Assembly (NCBI RefSeq): GCF_000021985.1
Contig: NC_011901.1
Coordinates: forward strand, 620,001 to 684,000
Source of the DNA: Thioalkalivibrio sulfidiphilus HL-EbGr7
Lineage (GTDB): Bacteria; Pseudomonadota; Gammaproteobacteria; Ectothiorhodospirales; Ectothiorhodospiraceae
Length of the DNA stretch: 64,000 nucleotides
Direction of reading: 5' to 3'
The notes below the pieces were generated by a model, which worked only from the letters and a program-made list of their open reading frames with translations, had not been told where the DNA came from and did no database searches. This document shows, piece after piece, positions 19,814 through 28,794 of the stretch. Every line of letters begins with the position of its first letter. The stretch's first letter is position 1. Both the position numbers and the translations under genes were made by a program.

Positions 19814-19853
19814 GGCTGATCGATCTCTATCTACGTGGAAGCAATGTGGGTCG

Positions 19854-19988
19854 TCACAGGGGGGCTGGGATGGCCACGCCCCGGGCGGCGTGGATGCCGG
19901 CCCGGTCGGCGTCCTGCGCGGACCAGCCAGCGGCGGTGAGCAGCCGGTCGATCTCCCTGCGCGCTTGTTGTTCCGGTTGTGGTGTCAT
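19854..19988 (-). pseudogene. hsdR N-terminal fragment (copy 1)
   Basis: A 44-codon remnant reading [17 protein letters not shown] and ending in GVAIPAPL. It matches the first 40 residues of the longer hsdR fragment at 37256-37678 with only a few changes. The DNA match continues on the 3' side (in plus coordinates) into the end of a fic gene, so this is part of a duplicated junction. It is too short to be functional. Confidence 0.8.
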
Positions 19989-20077
19989 TATCTGTCCGGC
20001 GCCCTGATTTCCCTTCGGTGAGAAAGGTATCACAGATCGGCGGGATGGCCGGAGGGGTGGGCAGGCGACAGATGCTC

Positions 20078-20145
20078 AAACGGCGTAGGGCGAGAAGTGG
20101 TTGTCCTCCTGGGTCAGCAGGCGCAGAAACTTCGGGTGGAGGAAG
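20078..20145 (-). pseudogene. fic 3' end fragment (copy 1)
   Basis: About 68 bp match the 3' end of the intact fic gene at 37874-38989, coding its last residues (FLRLLTQEDNHF and a variant of SPYAV). The upstream 95% of the gene is missing. Together with the hsdR fragment at 19854-19988 it forms copy 1 of a direct repeat whose second copy is at 37558-37943. Confidence 0.8.
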
Positions 20146-20194
20146 TCAGCCTGTTGCTCAGGTCCGACCCCCATGATCCTTCTGGTGAGTGTTT

Positions 20195-22204
20195 TTAGGG
20201 TTTGTCTTGCTGGGCCTGTTGCCTGGCTGGCGGCAGCAGGAACTCCCTGGGCCGTTCACCGATGCGCCTCAGGTAGGCCTTGATCAGCCGGTCAAGGGCG
20301 CCGATGCGCGTGCCCCGGGCCCGCAACGCGATGTACAGGGCCAGGGAGAAACTCACCCACAGGTTCACGGCGCCGATGAGCAAGACAAACACGAAATAGG
20401 GCAGCAATGCCAGTAGGGCGTCCAGTCGGGTGGCGGCCACGTAGCCCAGGTTGGCAGAGCCGAAGGCCACGTGCTGAATGTCCAGGGGCAGGGACAGCAG
20501 GTAGCCCAGATAGCCGGTGGTGCCGAGCAGCACGCCGAAGAAGAAGTTGCCCGCCAGGGCGCCGTAGTTGTGGCCGATGTAGTCGGCGAAGCGTGCCCGG
20601 GTCCGCTCCGGCAGGATGCGGCCGAGCAGAGGATGGGCGTGCAGGCGGCCGGGCAGGTTCAGGTAGGCGCTGCGGTTGTCGAAGAAGCCCGAGATCAGTC
20701 CCGCCACGAACAGCCACACGCCGGCAATGGCGGCGTGGAACAGGGCGAGCCCCGAGATGGGCGAGAGTTTGTCCAGCTGGTAGCCGGCCTTTTCGGGGCT
20801 CAGCACCGGCAGGCCCAGCAGCTGCGCGTACAGCCAGCCCACCAGGATGGCCATGGGTAGGGCCACGCCCACATTGCCCAGCACCGCCGCGAACTGGGAG
20901 CGTCCCACCTGGATGAGCAGGTCCGCCAGTTTGCCGGGGCTGGCGGTGCCCTTTTCCGTTTCCTCGATGGCGGCGGCCAGGCGCGCGGCGGTCATGGCCG
21001 GCTGCTTGGTGGCCACGGTGAAGTGCAGGATGTGGATGAGCACGAAGCCGAGTCCGTAGTTGAGACTCACCCACAGGGTGTTCCACCCCGCCGACAGTCC
21101 CAGGGCCTCGATGTGGATCTTGATGAGTGCCATGAAGGCGATGATCAGGCCCGCGCCCGCGCCGCTTTTCAGCATCCCCAGGTATTCGGCGCGGTCGGTG
21201 GTGATGTAGTGCTCGCCGGTCTCGCTGGCCTGCTGGGTGACGCTGCGCGACAGCAGCTTGATGTTCTCCTGCCACAGGGCGCGCAGGCTGTTGCGTCGCG
21301 CGTTACGGATCACCAGTTCGCGGAACAGGCCGGCAGCGGCCCGGCGCCGCGCGGTGGTGTCGGAGGGGTCGAGGACGTCCAGCAGGGTGGTGATGCGTGT
21401 CAGGGTCTGGTTCAGGCGTTCGAGCAGATGGGTGAGCGAGATGCTGCTGCCCCGGGTCACGGCGCGCTTGTGGAAGGTGGCGAGCTGCTCACGGCACTGC
21501 TCGATGAGCACGTGCACGTGCTTGTCGTCGTCAAACGCCTCGATGTCCCCGGACAGCCATGCCCGGTAGGCCTCCACGTAGCCGGCAAGCTCCCGCTGCA
21601 GGGCGACGAAGGCGGAGTGGCGCTTGGCGATGGACGGGTCCAGGCGCAGGAACTCGGGCTCCAGTTCCTCGGCGGCCACCCACACGGCCAGCATTTCCAG
21701 GGCGTAGAGCACTTCCTCCCGCGCCCGCCGGGTGATGCGTCCGGATTCACTGGACAGGCAGCCCAGGCCTTCCAGCAGGCGCCACCAGGCATCGTTGGGC
21801 AGCGCCGCCACCCACTGGGCGTCCTTGGGATCGTGGAACACGTGGGCCAGCACGTCCTTGAGATTGCTGTGATCGAGAGGACGGGGATTGAGACGCTCGT
21901 AGAGGCGTTCGGCGAACTCGCGCAGGAAACCACGGCGGGAGAACAGGCCGATCTCGGTGTACAGGGTGAGGTGCCGCGCGGTCTCCAGTTCACTGGCCAT
22001 GCGTTCGCGCAGGCGTTCACGCAGCGCCGGGTGATCGTCCAGGGCGATGCCCAGCTGTTCGATGCGGTTCACCACCGCGGCGACGCCGCGGGACACGTCC
22101 TCGGGGCGCAGCCAGTCCATGATCAGGCGCAGGGTGTCGGCGAGGTCCAGGTCCTGGTGTGATTCAAGCCGGCTCAGCAGGGCTTCGGCGCTGGTTTCGC
22201 TCAT
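20195..22204 (-). CDS. Gcr-type 'site-specific recombinase' membrane protein
   Basis: A 669-residue protein of the family annotated as site-specific recombinase Gcr (Pfam SpecificRecomb). The N-terminal 330 residues are soluble and helical; the C-terminal half has at least six hydrophobic segments (for example GAGLIIAFMALIKIHI, YGLGFVLIHILHFT, LALFHAAIAGVWLFVAGLISG and YFVFVLLIGAVNLWVSF). No integrase or serine-recombinase catalytic motif is visible, so the family name is doubtful and a membrane function is more likely. The ATG at 22204 (MSETSAEALL) is preferred; the longer frame begins with a low-quality Arg/Pro-rich stretch. Confidence 0.8.
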   Translation of the reverse strand: MSETSAEALLSRLESHQDLDLADTLRLIMDWLRPEDVSRGVAAVVNRIEQLGIALDDHPALRERLRERMASELETARHLTLYTEIGLFSRRGFLREFAERLYERLNPRPLDHSNLKDVLAHVFHDPKDAQWVAALPNDAWWRLLEGLGCLSSESGRITRRAREEVLYALEMLAVWVAAEELEPEFLRLDPSIAKRHSAFVALQRELAGYVEAYRAWLSGDIEAFDDDKHVHVLIEQCREQLATFHKRAVTRGSSISLTHLLERLNQTLTRITTLLDVLDPSDTTARRRAAAGLFRELVIRNARRNSLRALWQENIKLLSRSVTQQASETGEHYITTDRAEYLGMLKSGAGAGLIIAFMALIKIHIEALGLSAGWNTLWVSLNYGLGFVLIHILHFTVATKQPAMTAARLAAAIEETEKGTASPGKLADLLIQVGRSQFAAVLGNVGVALPMAILVGWLYAQLLGLPVLSPEKAGYQLDKLSPISGLALFHAAIAGVWLFVAGLISGFFDNRSAYLNLPGRLHAHPLLGRILPERTRARFADYIGHNYGALAGNFFFGVLLGTTGYLGYLLSLPLDIQHVAFGSANLGYVAATRLDALLALLPYFVFVLLIGAVNLWVSFSLALYIALRARGTRIGALDRLIKAYLRRIGERPREFLLPPARQQAQQDKP

Positions 22205-22312
22205 GGTGTCGGGGTGTGTGGGTGCGGCGACAGGATAGCGCGGTCGCGAGGGGGTGTCTCGCCGCTTCGGCGCGGGCCTGTCATCCCGGCCAGGGTATTT
22301 GCGCACCAGGGT

Positions 22313-24097
22313 TCAGGCAGAGGCCCTGTCCTGCTTTGCCGTGTGTGACGGCTGGCCGGCCTTCTCCGCCAGCCAGCGCTCGGCGGTGCGCACCGCGCTT
22401 TCCAGGTTGCTGGAATACATCAGCTCGCCCCGGGTCTTGCGGATGCCGGCCCGGCGCAGCTTGGTGATCATGCGTGGCTGCAGGTCGACGAAGATCAGGC
22501 CGATGCCACGGCGTCGCATGTGGCCGAGCATGGTCTCCACGGCCACCAGGGCGGTGGCGTCCATGCTGGTGACGTCGTGCATGTCGACGATGATCACCTG
22601 GATGCTGCTGTCCACCAGGTGCAGGGTGTCCACCGCCTTTTCCGCCGCGCCGAAGAACAGTGGTCCGTTCATGTCGAACAGGGCCACCTGGGGCGGCAGA
22701 TCCTCGCGCAGCCGGGCCTCGGCAGGGGTGATGCGCCGGGCGTTGGTGATCTGCGCCATGCGCCGGATGAACAGGGCGGCGGCCAGCCCGATGCCCACAC
22801 CCACGGCGATCACCATGTCGAAGATCACCGTCAGCAGGAAGCAGGTGAGCAGCACCGCGACATCGCCGCCGGGGGCCGAGCGCAGGGTGTGCACGAAGTG
22901 GCGCACCTCGCTCATGTTCCAGGCCACCACGAACAGCAGCGCGGCCAGCGCCGCCATGGGCACCAGGCCCAGCAGGCCGGCGAGGCTGACCACCGCCAGC
23001 AGCACGGCCAGGGCGTGGAACACGGCGGACAGGGGCGAGACCGCGCCGCTGCGGATGTTGGTGGCGGTGCGGGCAATGGCGGCGGTGGCGGTGATGCCGC
23101 CGAACAGCGGCGTGATCAGGTTGCCGATGCCCTGGCCCACCAGTTCGCTGTTGGGGTCGTGGCGGGTGTTGGTCATGCCGTCGGCCACGCTGGCGCACAG
23201 GAGCGACTCGATGGCACCCAGGATGGCGATGGCGATAGCCGGGCCGATGAGCTGGCGGATCAGCCCCAGGTTCACCTGCAGGGGTTCGCCGTTGGGTCCG
23301 GGCAGGTTCCAGGGCAGCATGAAGCTCGGCGGGACGGGCGGGATGCCCTGGCCGGAGCGCTCGCCGATGGTCCAGGTGAAGCTGGAGGCGATGGTGCGGA
23401 TCGAGGCCTCGTCCAGGTAGAGGTTCACCACCCAGCCCACGGCCGCGGCGAGCGCCAGGGCCACCAGCGGCGCGGGGATGCCGATCTTGAGCCGCGGCCA
23501 GAGCAGCAGCACCGCCAGGGTGAAGGCGCCGATGGCCACTTCCTGCAGGCGGATTGTGTCGAGGGCCTCGGCGATGTGCCAGACGTTCTCCACGTAGTGC
23601 TCGCCCATGCTCGGCATGGTGAGCCCCAGGAAGCCCGGGATCTGCAGCGTGGCGATCACCACCGCGATGCCCGCCGTGAAACCAACGATCACCGGGTAGG
23701 GCACATAGCGGATCAGTTGCCCCATGCGCATGAAGCCCAGGGCGATCAGGATCATGCCCGCCATGAGTGTGGCGATGAGCAGACCGCCCACGCCGTGCTG
23801 CTGCACGATGGGGAACAGGATCACCACGAAGGCCGCCGTGGGACCGGAGATGTTGAAGCGCGAACCGCCGGCGATGGCGATCACCGCGCCGGCGATGATG
23901 GCGGTGTAGAGGCCGTGCTGGGGCGGCACGCCCGTGGCGATGGCCAGGGCCATCGCCAGGGGGATGGCGACGATGCCGACCGTGAGTCCGGCGAGCAGGT
24001 CGCGTCGAAGCTGGGAGAGTCCGTAACCCGCGCGCCAGGCGTTGCGCAGGCCCGCGCCGAAGGCGGGGAATTGAAATGGTTGTTGTTTGGATGTCAC
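22313..24097 (-). CDS. SulP family anion transporter with STAS domain
   Basis: A 594-residue transporter of the SLC26/SulP family. About 12-14 membrane segments fill residues 30-430, with the SulP signature in the first half (GLTVGIVAIPLAMALAIATG, FNISGPTAAFVV) and the VGQGIGNLITPLFGG segment in the second. A cytoplasmic STAS domain follows (about 445-575), with VIIVDMHDVTSMDATAL as its core loop. SulP proteins carry sulfate, bicarbonate or dicarboxylates; the overall look is closest to DauA (YchM), but the substrate cannot be fixed from sequence. No operon partner is apparent. Confidence 0.92.
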   Translation of the reverse strand: MTSKQQPFQFPAFGAGLRNAWRAGYGLSQLRRDLLAGLTVGIVAIPLAMALAIATGVPPQHGLYTAIIAGAVIAIAGGSRFNISGPTAAFVVILFPIVQQHGVGGLLIATLMAGMILIALGFMRMGQLIRYVPYPVIVGFTAGIAVVIATLQIPGFLGLTMPSMGEHYVENVWHIAEALDTIRLQEVAIGAFTLAVLLLWPRLKIGIPAPLVALALAAAVGWVVNLYLDEASIRTIASSFTWTIGERSGQGIPPVPPSFMLPWNLPGPNGEPLQVNLGLIRQLIGPAIAIAILGAIESLLCASVADGMTNTRHDPNSELVGQGIGNLITPLFGGITATAAIARTATNIRSGAVSPLSAVFHALAVLLAVVSLAGLLGLVPMAALAALLFVVAWNMSEVRHFVHTLRSAPGGDVAVLLTCFLLTVIFDMVIAVGVGIGLAAALFIRRMAQITNARRITPAEARLREDLPPQVALFDMNGPLFFGAAEKAVDTLHLVDSSIQVIIVDMHDVTSMDATALVAVETMLGHMRRRGIGLIFVDLQPRMITKLRRAGIRKTRGELMYSSNLESAVRTAERWLAEKAGQPSHTAKQDRASA

Positions 24098-24254
24098 CGC
24101 CGCGGGTCACTCCTGAGATGGTCCGATCGACGACCGGGCGCGATGGCAAGAAAGTATATCAGGACATTCTGAAACGTGAATCTGTTCAGCGCCGTTTTCT
24201 GGCGGGATCCGCCGGCATGCCGTGGCATATACGGGGTGAGTCCGGAGTCGGCCG

Positions 24255-24734
24255 TCACCGGCCGGGACCGAGCAGTCCCAACTCCCCGCTGGAGTCGAAC
24301 TGCACCGGCAGGCCCCAGCCGGTCACGGCGATCCGGCCGTGCAGGCGGTAGGTCATGCGTTCCAGCCGGGAGTCCCCCAGGTCCCGGAACTGCCGCGCCA
24401 GGGACCAGAGGCTGGAGGAGACCTCCACCTCGGTGAGCGCCTCGCCAAAGCCCGGCACCTCAAGCGGCCGGTTGGAGACGCCCTCGGCGAAGCGTTCATC
24501 GTTGATGTCCACCCGGAAATCCAGCCCGCGGATATTGAGGGCGAAGTCGTTGGGGTTCTGGATGCGCAGGGTGAGCCGGTAGCGCTGCTCGAACAGCTCC
24601 ACCTGCTGCATCTGCAGCCCCACCAGATGTATGCGCGGCGGCTCGGCGCCGGGGCGCATGGCGGCGCAGCCGGAGAGCAACAGCACGATCAGCAGCATGG
24701 ACAGGGCGCGCAGGGACAGGGATCTGGGCAGCAT
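24255..24734 (-). CDS. LEA type 2 family lipoprotein
   Basis: A 159-residue lipoprotein with a signal ending in LLLSGC (Cys23). The mature part has the water-stress/LEA-2 pattern: PRIHLVGLQMQQVELFEQRY, LTLRIQNPNDFALNIRGLDF, a beta-sandwich fold, and the typical NPND motif. Periplasmic LEA-2 lipoproteins are common in proteobacteria; the role is not settled. It is preceded by a short gap and GGAGG-like ribosome site. Confidence 0.85.
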   Translation of the reverse strand: MLPRSLSLRALSMLLIVLLLSGCAAMRPGAEPPRIHLVGLQMQQVELFEQRYRLTLRIQNPNDFALNIRGLDFRVDINDERFAEGVSNRPLEVPGFGEALTEVEVSSSLWSLARQFRDLGDSRLERMTYRLHGRIAVTGWGLPVQFDSSGELGLLGPGR

Positions 24735-24932
24735 GGGTGTGGCCTCCTTACGGATGGAGTGTAGGTCAGGCGGGAGGGGGCGGCGGGTTGAGAGTCTGGA
24801 GTGGTGATTTGACCTGGATGGTCTGGGCTATATGGCTTCATATCAGACCGAAATGGGAAGAAGATTCCCCGCTGTGTTTGTGAACTGCCTGGGTCCGACC
24901 CCGGCATTGCGGCACAGATCAATGCCGGTCAA

Positions 24933-25301
24933 TCAATCCTCGCCATAGGCGAGGTTCAGGGTCTCGGCCACCGACCGCAGACGCTTGTCCCGTGTCCACA
25001 GTTGCGTCGAGCCGCCCAAGGTCACCGCGGCCAGCAGGTGCGCATCCACGTAACCGATGCCCAGGCCCTTCAGCGCGTTGCGTTCGATGAAAAACAGCAC
25101 CTCCTCATCGCTGGCAACGACCGCTTGCGGTAGGTCCTTGAGCAGCCGCAGTACCTCGCTGCGGTTACGCAGGTTGCCGCAGGCCAGCTCACCGACCACG
25201 AAAGGGTGCATCAGCACCTGACTGCGGTTCAGCAACTCCGCGAGCACCGCATCACCGGTGCGCAGGTGATCGACCCAGACCGAGGTATCAACCAGGATCA
25301 T
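24933..25301 (-). CDS. vapC: VapC-type PIN-domain toxin
   Basis: A 122-residue PIN-domain ribonuclease. The acidic active site is complete: MILVDTSVWVDHL (first Asp), VVGELACGNL (Glu), GIGYVDAHLLAA (Asp) and LWTRDKRL (last Asp). VapC toxins cut tRNA or rRNA when released from the antitoxin. The ATG overlaps the stop of the antitoxin gene by 4 bp (ATGA), the usual coupled arrangement. Confidence 0.93.
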   Translation of the reverse strand: MILVDTSVWVDHLRTGDAVLAELLNRSQVLMHPFVVGELACGNLRNRSEVLRLLKDLPQAVVASDEEVLFFIERNALKGLGIGYVDAHLLAAVTLGGSTQLWTRDKRLRSVAETLNLAYGED

Positions 25302-25495
25302 GCCGGATCGGACTGTCGGCGGGGCACGGTCTCCAACTGCGGTTCACTGCCGCCCAGCCGTGCCAGCCGCCGGGCGCTCTCGCGCTCGATCAAGGCGCGC
25401 AGCCCCTCCCGCACCAGGGCGGCTTTTTCGGTCATTCCGGTGATGCGTTGGGCTTCGGCCAGTAACTGGTCATCGATGTTCAGGGTTGTACGCAT
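25298..25495 (-). CDS. vapB: VapB-type antitoxin
   Basis: A 65-residue ribbon-helix-helix antitoxin of the VapB/Rv0623 type: MRTTLNIDDQLLAEAQRITG forms the DNA-binding strand and first helix, TEKAALVREGLRALIERE the second helix, and the C-terminal tail would wrap the toxin. The ATG at 25495 fits the family; the 15 upstream codons do not. A dyad (GCATCAA / TTGATGC) directly upstream is the likely operator for autorepression. Confidence 0.9.
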   Translation of the reverse strand: MRTTLNIDDQLLAEAQRITGMTEKAALVREGLRALIERESARRLARLGGSEPQLETVPRRQSDPA

Positions 25496-25521
25496 GGGGA
25501 GCGCCTCGTTAGGTTTCGGAT

Positions 25522-25547
25522 GCATCAAATAATACATCACTTGATGC
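25522..25547. promoter_or_regulatory. Dyad operator candidate of vapBC
   Basis: GCATCAA and TTGATGC are perfect 7-bp arms 12 bp apart, 27 bp upstream of the vapB ATG, with an AT-rich spacer. Ribbon-helix-helix antitoxins bind such dyads. Function is inferred from position. Confidence 0.5.
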
Positions 25548-25910
25548 TTTTAATCGTGCTGCGCGGGATGTGGGAAGGGGGGAGAAGGGGTCCAAGGGAG
25601 AATGGGGCGTTTAAGGCGATCCTGTCGGCTGTGAGGCGTGAATGGTCTGTATGGCCAATTGGTTACGGAGGTCAGACGCCGGCATGGGCATCCCCCCTGT
25701 GTACACAATTGACCGATGTTCACGTTCCGTGAACAAGGGCACCTGGTGGACAAGTGCCTGACGGCTACCGGACGTCGTGAAGCCGAAGGCGTCTGAAGAT
25801 GACGGGTTCCCCTCCGTTCCCAGGTGCTTGGAACTGCAATTTGAGCCGTTGGTTATCGTGGTCCGCCCCGGGTGTCATCCCGGGTGTCATGATCATGGGG
25901 CAGCGATTTC
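25548..25910. other. Gene-free 363-bp stretch
   Basis: No convincing gene. A perfect dyad GTTCACG-TTC-CGTGAAC lies at 25718-25734 and a TGTGTACACA palindrome at 25699-25708. The word GGGTGTCAT occurs twice near 25870-25890. Short open frames here have no family-like sequence. Confidence 0.4.
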
Positions 25911-27492
25911 TCACCCTGCCGTGTTCGACGACAGACGCAAGGCGCCGCGGATTCGGTCGCGGTGGTCCGGGTCGAGCCCCGCCTCGTCGGCATACTCCGA
26001 CCAGCGTGCCACCACGCGCTGGATCTCGTCGAGTATCGCCTCACCACGACCACGCTTTAGGCCGGCCACCTCCGCACAGGCGACGAAGTCCGCCGACACG
26101 AAACCGTCGCGCTTGCCGTTGAGGCTCATCTGGTGGGTGGAGGTCCAGCGCCCGCCAGGCTGGTAGCTGTAGGTCACGTCAAAGGCCGGCGAGAGGGACC
26201 AGCGCCCGGCCCGGTCCATCAGAAAGGCGATGTTCTTCACGTGGTCGTCCTGATTGCGGGCCACGATGTTGAACACCATGCGGCGAAACTGCTGCTCCAC
26301 GTCGCGCATGGGCAGGCGCAATCTGCGGATGACCTGGAAGGCCTGCTCATAGCTGTAGGCGCCGGCCATGTTGTAATCGAAATGCGCCAGTGCACCAAGG
26401 GACTGCATGTGCAGCTTCTCGCCGCCGTCCAGTCGGTCGAAGCGTCTGGTCATGAAATGCCGGCGGCCGTTCTCCTCCAGCAGGCGACATTCGTTCATGG
26501 TGATGCCGGCATCGCGCGCCATGAGGAAGTAGGCGTACTCGATCACGCCGTAGCCCTTGGGGTCTTCAAGCTCCTTGTCCTTGTTGCCGCTCACGCCGTC
26601 GAACTTGAGCAGCCAGTAGCCGAACCCCTCGCCCGCGTCCACCTGCCCGGAGCGTACCTCGTTGGTTTCCGGGTTCCAGGCGATCACGGCCTTGGCGCGC
26701 GCACCGCCCGCGGAGGTGCCCACCTGCAGGATCTGCTGCAGGGCGTCGCCGTTGTGCATCTCGTCACCGAAACGGGTGGCCAGTTCGCCGCGGTGGGTGA
26801 GGATGTCCGAGGCCAGCGCCACCAGTTGATCCACCTGGATCTTCTGCGCCGCCCGCGCCTTCGGGCCTGTCACCGGCTCGAACTCCAGCGCACCCATGCC
26901 GCGCCTGCCGGTGTAGCAGAGACGCTCCACGGAATTGAAGGAATCGGGGGTCCTGCCCTGGGTGGCCAGCCAGGCGTCGATCAGGGCGTTGCCGAACTTG
27001 TCTGGCAATGAATCCGCCAGCAGGCCGGGCAGACCGTGGAAGGTCTCCCGCGCCAGAGCGGGGAAGCGGTAAACGCCGGGGGCTAGTGTCGTGTCCCGTA
27101 AATATCTTGCCATTCAGAGCCCCGCAAAAGCGCCAAGGCAAGGCGCACACCGCAGGCAATGGCAGGCCCTTGGCAAGGTGTGCAACGCGGCATTGGCGCT
27201 TTTGCGGGGCTCCCTTCGGGCGCGGCTGTGCGGGCGTGTGGCGGTGTTACGCTTGCTTGAAATGGGGGTGGCCATTCCTGCGCAAGCGTGCCTTGCCACA
27301 CGCCCGCACAGCCACGCTGAATGGCAAGATATTTACGGGACACGACACTAGCGGCATGGTCAACGGAGCGATCTCGATGCCGCTTCGGGCAAAGGCCGGG
27401 TCATACTCGAAGCTGGCGACGTCGTCGCCGTCTTCCAGCGCGACGGCGCCGATGGTGCTGCCCCAGAGTTTCACTTCAGCCACCGACGTCAC
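25911..27492 (-). pseudogene. hipA: HipA-type kinase toxin split by a MITE
   Basis: The 5' part (27492 to 27348, GTG start overlapping the hipB stop) reads VAEVKLWGSTIGAVAL...IAPLTMPL, and the 3' part (27086 to 25911) reads APGVYRFPALARETF onward to the end. Taking out the 261-bp element with one CTAG joins them in frame as MPL-APGVYRF. The 3' part contains the whole kinase core: Gly-rich SAGGARAK, catalytic NQDDHVKN and the metal site LSPAFDVTYS. As it stands, the element supplies an ATG that reads MARYLRDTTLAPGV in frame, so a HipA lacking about 47 N-terminal residues could be made. Confidence 0.9.
27087..27347. mobile_element. 261-bp MITE with CTAG target duplication
   Basis: The ends are 31-bp perfect inverted repeats (27087-27117 and 27317-27347; they begin TGTCGTGTCCCGTAAATA) flanked on both sides by CTAG (27083-27086, 27348-27351). 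There is no transposase gene. Inside are two strong stems: 27117-27136 with 27193-27212, and a 19-bp perfect one, 27224-27242 with 27295-27313. The 4-bp duplication fits the YTAR rule of the IS5 group. It interrupts hipA, whose frame is restored by precise removal. Confidence 0.92.
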
Positions 27493-27860
27493 GATTCATC
27501 ACCCCATGTCCATGCCTTGCCCCCGGTGCGTGCCTTGGGGCCGGAGGGCGCACGGCGGCCGGATGCGCGCTGGCGGCTGCGGCCCGTGGTCTGTTCCTTG
27601 AGCCGTTCCATGGGCGTTGGGCCCGGCTCCGGCATGAGCTGATCCAGGGCGCTCATCAGGCCCAGCACCCGGAACAGCCGCACCAGGGTCACCAGCTGCA
27701 CGGAATGCCCCGCCTCCGCCCGCTCCACCGTGCGCTTGCCCACCCCGGCCTCGACCGCCAGTTGCGCCTGGGTCAGCCCGCGCCCGATGCGCAGCCTGGC
27801 GAGCCGTTCGCCCAGCTCTGCGAGCACCGCGTCGTCTGTGAACTTTTCGTCGAGTTTCAT
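27489..27860 (-). CDS. hipB: HipB-type antitoxin / regulator
   Basis: A 123-residue protein with a Cro/C1-type helix-turn-helix: RLARLRIGRGLTQAQLAVEA followed by GVGKRTVERAEAGHSVQLVTLVRLFRVLG. The C-terminal 40 residues are basic and low-complexity. In HipBA systems this protein represses the operon and neutralises the kinase HipA. The stop overlaps the hipA GTG start. ATG at 27860 was chosen; a GTG three codons earlier is possible. The AT-rich dyad GCCTATAT / ATATCGCC at 27885-27908 is a weak operator candidate. Confidence 0.85.
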   Translation of the reverse strand: MKLDEKFTDDAVLAELGERLARLRIGRGLTQAQLAVEAGVGKRTVERAEAGHSVQLVTLVRLFRVLGLMSALDQLMPEPGPTPMERLKEQTTGRSRQRASGRRAPSGPKARTGGKAWTWGDES

Positions 27861-28005
27861 GATCGCCACTTATGACGAGATAATGCCTATATGATCCATT
27901 ATATCGCCACAAATTGCGAATTATTTTTAGTAGGGACTTCTGGGAGGTTTGGTTCTTTGCCGTGAGAGCTGGCTCCCCTCCGTGTGTGCGTCCCGGGCGC
28001 TAAAG

Positions 28006-28728
28006 ATGATGGATGTCCACTTTCTGCCGATCGAGATGGGCGACGGCATGGCGTTGTTTTGCTCCGGCCTCGCCGGCCACTTCTTCAATCGGCCCGGTAC
28101 CCATTGGCCGGAGTCCGACGTCACCATACTGGAAATGGGCATCCTGGCGCGGGAAGGCTATGAAGATCAGCTCACCGTGGCCTACATCTCCATGATGAGC
28201 CACATCAACGATCTCGTGGAGCGCCATCAGCACGATGCTAGGCCCACATTGGTGGTGACCGACGAAGGTCACATCATCACGACCAATCCGTTACTGGCCC
28301 GCTACGTGGTCAAAATCACGAAGATGTGGCGCAAGCTCGGCGCCTGGTTCTGGATCGCCACCCAGAACCTCGAGGACTTCCCCGACGCCAGCCGTAAGAT
28401 GCTCAACATGATGGAGTGGTGGCTGTGCCTGGTCATGCCCAAGGAAGAAGTCGAGCAGATAGCATGTTTCAAAGAACTGACCGACGTGCAGCGCAGCCTG
28501 CTGCTGTCGGCCCGCAAAGAGCCCGGTAAGTATGTTGAAGGCGTGGTGCTTTCCGATAACCTCGAAGCCCTGTTCCGCAATGTGCCACCGCCATTGTCAC
28601 TCGCGCTCGCCATAACCGAGAAGCACGAGAAGGCAGAGCGCGCGGCCATCATGCGCGAGCGGAACTGCAGCGAGATCGAGGCGGTTTATGCCATTGCCGA
28701 GAATATTTCAAACTGTAACCGTGCTTAA
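28006..28728 (+). pseudogene. C-terminal fragment of a TraC-type conjugation ATPase
   Basis: About 240 residues match the C-terminal part of the ICE-type conjugative transfer ATPase (TraC/VirB4-like): the Walker B region is TLVVTDEGHIITTNPLLARY, followed by KMWRKLGAWFWIATQNLEDF and SRKMLNMMEWWLCLVMPKEEVEQ. The Walker A half (several hundred residues) is missing and no other transfer gene is near, so this is a relic of an integrative conjugative element. Its left end lies only about 150 bp from hipB, the right end about 70 bp from glyA. Confidence 0.8.
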
Positions 28729-28794
28729 TTACATGGTTCCAACTAATGAGAAAATGGACCTCACGGCAAGCCCGCAATCGGGTCGGCGTCAAAC

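Noticed and set aside
20195-22204. Gcr-type 'recombinase' as the integrase of a mobile island
   Set aside because: No catalytic residues of tyrosine or serine recombinases; half of the protein is membrane segments.
25718-25734. GTTCACG-TTC-CGTGAAC dyad as an operator
   Set aside because: No gene begins near enough on either side to give it a target; kept only as part of the gene-free stretch.
27083-27351. Open frames inside the MITE as genes
   Set aside because: They mirror the inverted ends and stems, read in both directions, and lack any family-like sequence.
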